Below, piece by piece: positions 61,282-64,000 of a stretch of 64,000 nucleotides of DNA. The stretch is from Vanilla planifolia (Eukaryota > Streptophyta > Magnoliopsida > Asparagales > Orchidaceae). Made by a program: the position numbers and the translations under genes. Within the stretch, counting starts at the first letter, position 1, and each line of letters begins with the position of its first letter. The DNA lies in contig CM043869.1 in the NCBI GenBank assembly GCA_023846275.1, positions 34,230,737 to 34,294,736 of the forward strand, written 5' to 3'. The notes beneath the pieces are model-generated. The model did no database searches, was not told the DNA's origin, and was given only the letters and a program-made list of their open reading frames with translations.

Positions 61282-64000
61282 TGTTATACCCGGTAAAATA
61301 TTATAGGTTTAATCTTCAATAATTCAATTGTGGCTTGGATGATTTCAGATCGCCAGTAGGATGAGCTAGGAGCTCAATTGGAGGCTATTGGAATTTCTGA
61401 AATTTTCTGGGGATTTTTCGGAGCACCGAGATTTTTTTTAAAAACCGGAATTTGGATTTTTTTCTTTTACCACTTGTGAACCGGACCGGAGCGGTTCAGC
61501 GAAGGCGGGGCGGTTCGCCGAGGTGCGTTTGCGCGTGCGTTTGGATAAGCCGCGGATAAGTGGATCGGACGGGCGAGATCAGCGGTGGAGATTAACCGGC
61601 TGATCGGGTGTTAAGCGGCGTTTTTGGAAGGTCAACCGGCGCTTAATGGGTCTTAACGGGTTATTACCGGTTTAAGCTGGGTATTTAACCTAAACTGTTC
61701 GGCTGTTAGGGTTTCGAACGGCGGCTAGAGGCGAAGTGTTCGCGGCGAACGGCGGTACTTTCCGGCAGCCTTCCAAGGGGCTTTTGGTAACCGGAGGTTC
61801 GCGGGACAGAGACGAGCATTTTGGTACCGGTTTCGTTCGGCGAGGAGCTGCGGTTGATCGCGTGCGAACTTCACCGTCGCCGGCGAGCAAAGGTAGGAAA
61901 TTCAGATTAAATTAGTTATTTAGCAAATTAAAAATATGGATTATTTTGCAAATAGCTACTTGAGCATGCGGATATGGGTTTTTTGGAATTGATTAATGCA
62001 ATTTATTGATTTTAGCATTTTAGGGTTTCTTTTTTTTATGAAGAAGAATATATAAAATTTCCGCCGAATTGGAATTTCTGTGCATAGAAGCATGCCTTAG
62101 GTTTTGATATTATCATATTGCCATTATTCAGGTTATCTGAATGCTAGAATGATTTTAATTTCATGAATTGGCATAGTTGGATCGGACAACACTTTGGCGA
62201 AAATTTTTGCATGGACATTTAGCTTCGCGACTTGATTATATGGAATTTTTAGGCTAGTACGAGCTTTAGGCTAGCGTTTCCTTGTGTTCGGTCGCCGGAA
62301 ATCGATGGGGAAAACGGAGACTTCCGGAAAGTCGACGGTTAGAATTTCGCGGGCGACGGGCGAAGGAAGGGGATGAATTAGGGCTAATTAGGGATTAGTC
62401 TGATTATTAAGTGAATAATTATTTTAATTATTAATATTTATATGTTAAGCGTCGGCCCGAATTCGGATTATTAACTTCGGCCGGCGGGGTTCTCGGCTCA
62501 GCGCGTAAGGGTTCCGAACCGGCGACGAGAACCGGTTCAGGGGAAGTGCGGCGCGGATGAGAGAGAAGCGGAAGAAAAAAAAAATTTAATTCGGAAATTA
62601 ATCCAAATTTTCGGAAAAAGGATATGCGGATTTTAAATTCGGAAATTTATTCCGAATTTCGGAAAATGGATAAAGGGCAGAAATTTATTTTGGAAATTAA
62701 AATTTCCTGAAGTGAGGAAGAGGTGATTTTTGGAAATCACGTAGCCAAGTTGAAATTGACTGTTGGAAATTACCCATAAATTCAGTGCAACTGGATTACT
62801 TGGAAGGAAGTGTGACACTTGGGTGCTACCAAAATAGTCAGAATTTTGGTACAGTTTGTGTTGCTTGGATGGCAATGACATGGATTGAGTCAGTTTACTC
62901 AGTATTGGCATATTTCATGGATTGGCATATTGGACCGGACTACTATAGGCCCTATATGATGTTTTAGGGTAGTTGTGGTAGGTAACTGTGCGGTACAGAC
63001 TTAGCTTTCACAGTATACATGTGGACTGGTATGCGCCTTGTTGTATCTGGACACATGTTGCCGAATCTTGGAGTTAGAGTTTGGCAATGACTGTAGGGGC
63101 GTGAGCTTCTATGGAAATTGTTGGGAGAGGACTTCTTGGGACGGTGGCTGAGTCGATCTCTTCTGGTCCATGAGTGTAGGCCTGCACGCCTGAGAGTGGC
63201 AGTGGCAGGGGTGACTCGCCGTGGCTAGTCAAGTGTGTAGGCCTGCGTGCCTGAGGGTGGCAGGGGTGTCTCATGTTGGCTAGAGATCTATGTGACTGGT
63301 TCTGTCTATAGTCTCCAGAAGATTGATTGACGAGAGACGCTGCGGTGTCGGGTGCTAGGCGTTGTGATGCGTGCACAAAGATGGGCGTGTCCCGCTGGCA
63401 TGCTTTGCCTAGGCGCCATGCGTGCGCAGAGATGGGCGTGTCCCGCTGGCATGCTGCCTGGGAGCACAGAGGAGAGCTACTCTGGTGTGACTGGGGGTGA
63501 CTGTGGTTGGTCAGAGTCTGGGACTGAGAGTGCCTTTTCACCCTACATTGTTATGCTGTATTTCTATACTCTTACTATTATCCTTCTCTTGCATGAGAGT
63601 TTTTTTTTACTAGCTATCTTTCCTACTGGGCGTAGCTCATTCCTTTATTATTTATATTTTTTCCAGTGGCTCGGCAGACTTGACGCCACCCAGCTTTAGG
63701 TGGGATCGTGATCAGTAGGCTAGTGGAGGAGATCTGATCTGTGATTTTCTGAGACATTCTGGTTAGTTGATTGTTGCTGTTGAATGTATTCAGTGAGACT
63801 GTTATTCTTATGTCTTGTATTATATGAGGGTGATTCTGACTCATGTACTCGGATGGATGATGTGGTATTTGATGGACTGTGACTTTTCATATGAGTTACA
63901 TTTTTATACACTATCTTATTTTCTATCTTGACGGTATGGTGTGTGGAGCGCCATTTCATATCGGTGGATGTTATATATATATTTTTTTTGTTGATGGTGA
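61282..64000 (+). mobile_element. Second long LTR of the same family, cut by the window end
   Basis: It begins TGTTATACCCGGTAAAAT and follows the reverse complement of the solo LTR at 45413-48464 from end to end, but in the opposite orientation. Matching landmarks include the sequence around AATTCCAATAGCC-type leader, the GCC-rich U3, a block at about 62880-63000 that is nearly identical to the solo LTR, and GGGCGTAGCTCATTCC near 63640. About 300 bases are missing beyond 64000. The TATA equivalent reads GTATTTAACC at 61681. Whether this is a solo LTR or the 5' LTR of a full element cannot be told here. Confidence 0.88.
63366..63470. repeat. 52-bp tandem duplication private to the right-hand LTR
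   Basis: Units start at 63366 and 63418 and share ATGCGTGC, AGATGGGCGTGTCCCGCTGG and CATGCT. The solo LTR has one copy only (about 46270-46310, reverse complement), so this duplication arose after the two lineages split. Confidence 0.85.

Noticed and set aside
1..64000. CRISPR arrays, bacterial operons, prophage or organelle DNA
   Set aside because: No regularly spaced short repeats of that type, no bacterial-type gene packing and no plastid or mitochondrial genes; the content is plant nuclear.

Overview
This is nuclear DNA from a flowering plant. It is AT-rich and gene-poor, with split genes, kilobase-scale introns, plant-type LTR retrotransposons (initiator-tRNA primer site, Ty3/gypsy pol, chromodomain trace) and one plant cytokinin-synthesis gene. 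The species cannot be named from what is visible.

Only two host genes are well supported. (1) Positions 4965-15800, minus strand: the first six coding exons of a DedA/TVP38/TMEM64 (VTT-domain) membrane protein. Each junction keeps frame and has GT..AG ends. The protein is followed for 172 residues and breaks off at a splice donor; its C-terminal exon(s) must lie left of base 1, or are lost. Its introns (1.5-3.0 kb) hold an old LTR-element fragment with a recognisable primer site (about 6530-7700) and a 438-bp tandem duplication (8744-9600). (2) Positions 34079-34978, minus strand: an intronless adenylate-type isopentenyltransferase (IPT) of 299 residues. It is a GC-rich island with a TATA box 126 bp upstream of its ATG.

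The rest is mobile or repeat-derived DNA. From 16 to 21 kb there is mostly featureless AT-rich sequence with a possible transposon-associated protein remnant (17.4-18.5 kb). From 21.24 to 25.15 kb there is a decayed minus-strand Ty3/gypsy element with both diverged LTRs but no visible integrase. From 27.8 to 32.1 kb there is a plus-strand Ty3/gypsy chromovirus skeleton (gag, protease, RT, RNase H, integrase, GPY/F module, chromodomain trace), full of stops and frameshifts. From 35 to 45 kb lies AT-rich DNA with one 137-bp tandem array. At 45413-48464 there is a complete 3052-bp solo LTR with a perfect 5-bp target-site duplication. At 61282-64000 a second LTR of the same family begins in the opposite orientation and runs off the window. 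From 53 to 55 kb there are LINE-like fragments. From 56.5 to 59.3 kb a 2.13-kb direct duplication flanks a 1.46-kb GAA/TTC tract that switches strand near its left end.

The two host genes have no obvious functional link and do not form a cluster. I found no convincing undescribed system. The most unusual structures are the strand-switching GAA/TTC tract inside the duplication and the very long LTR family with patchily conserved internal blocks.
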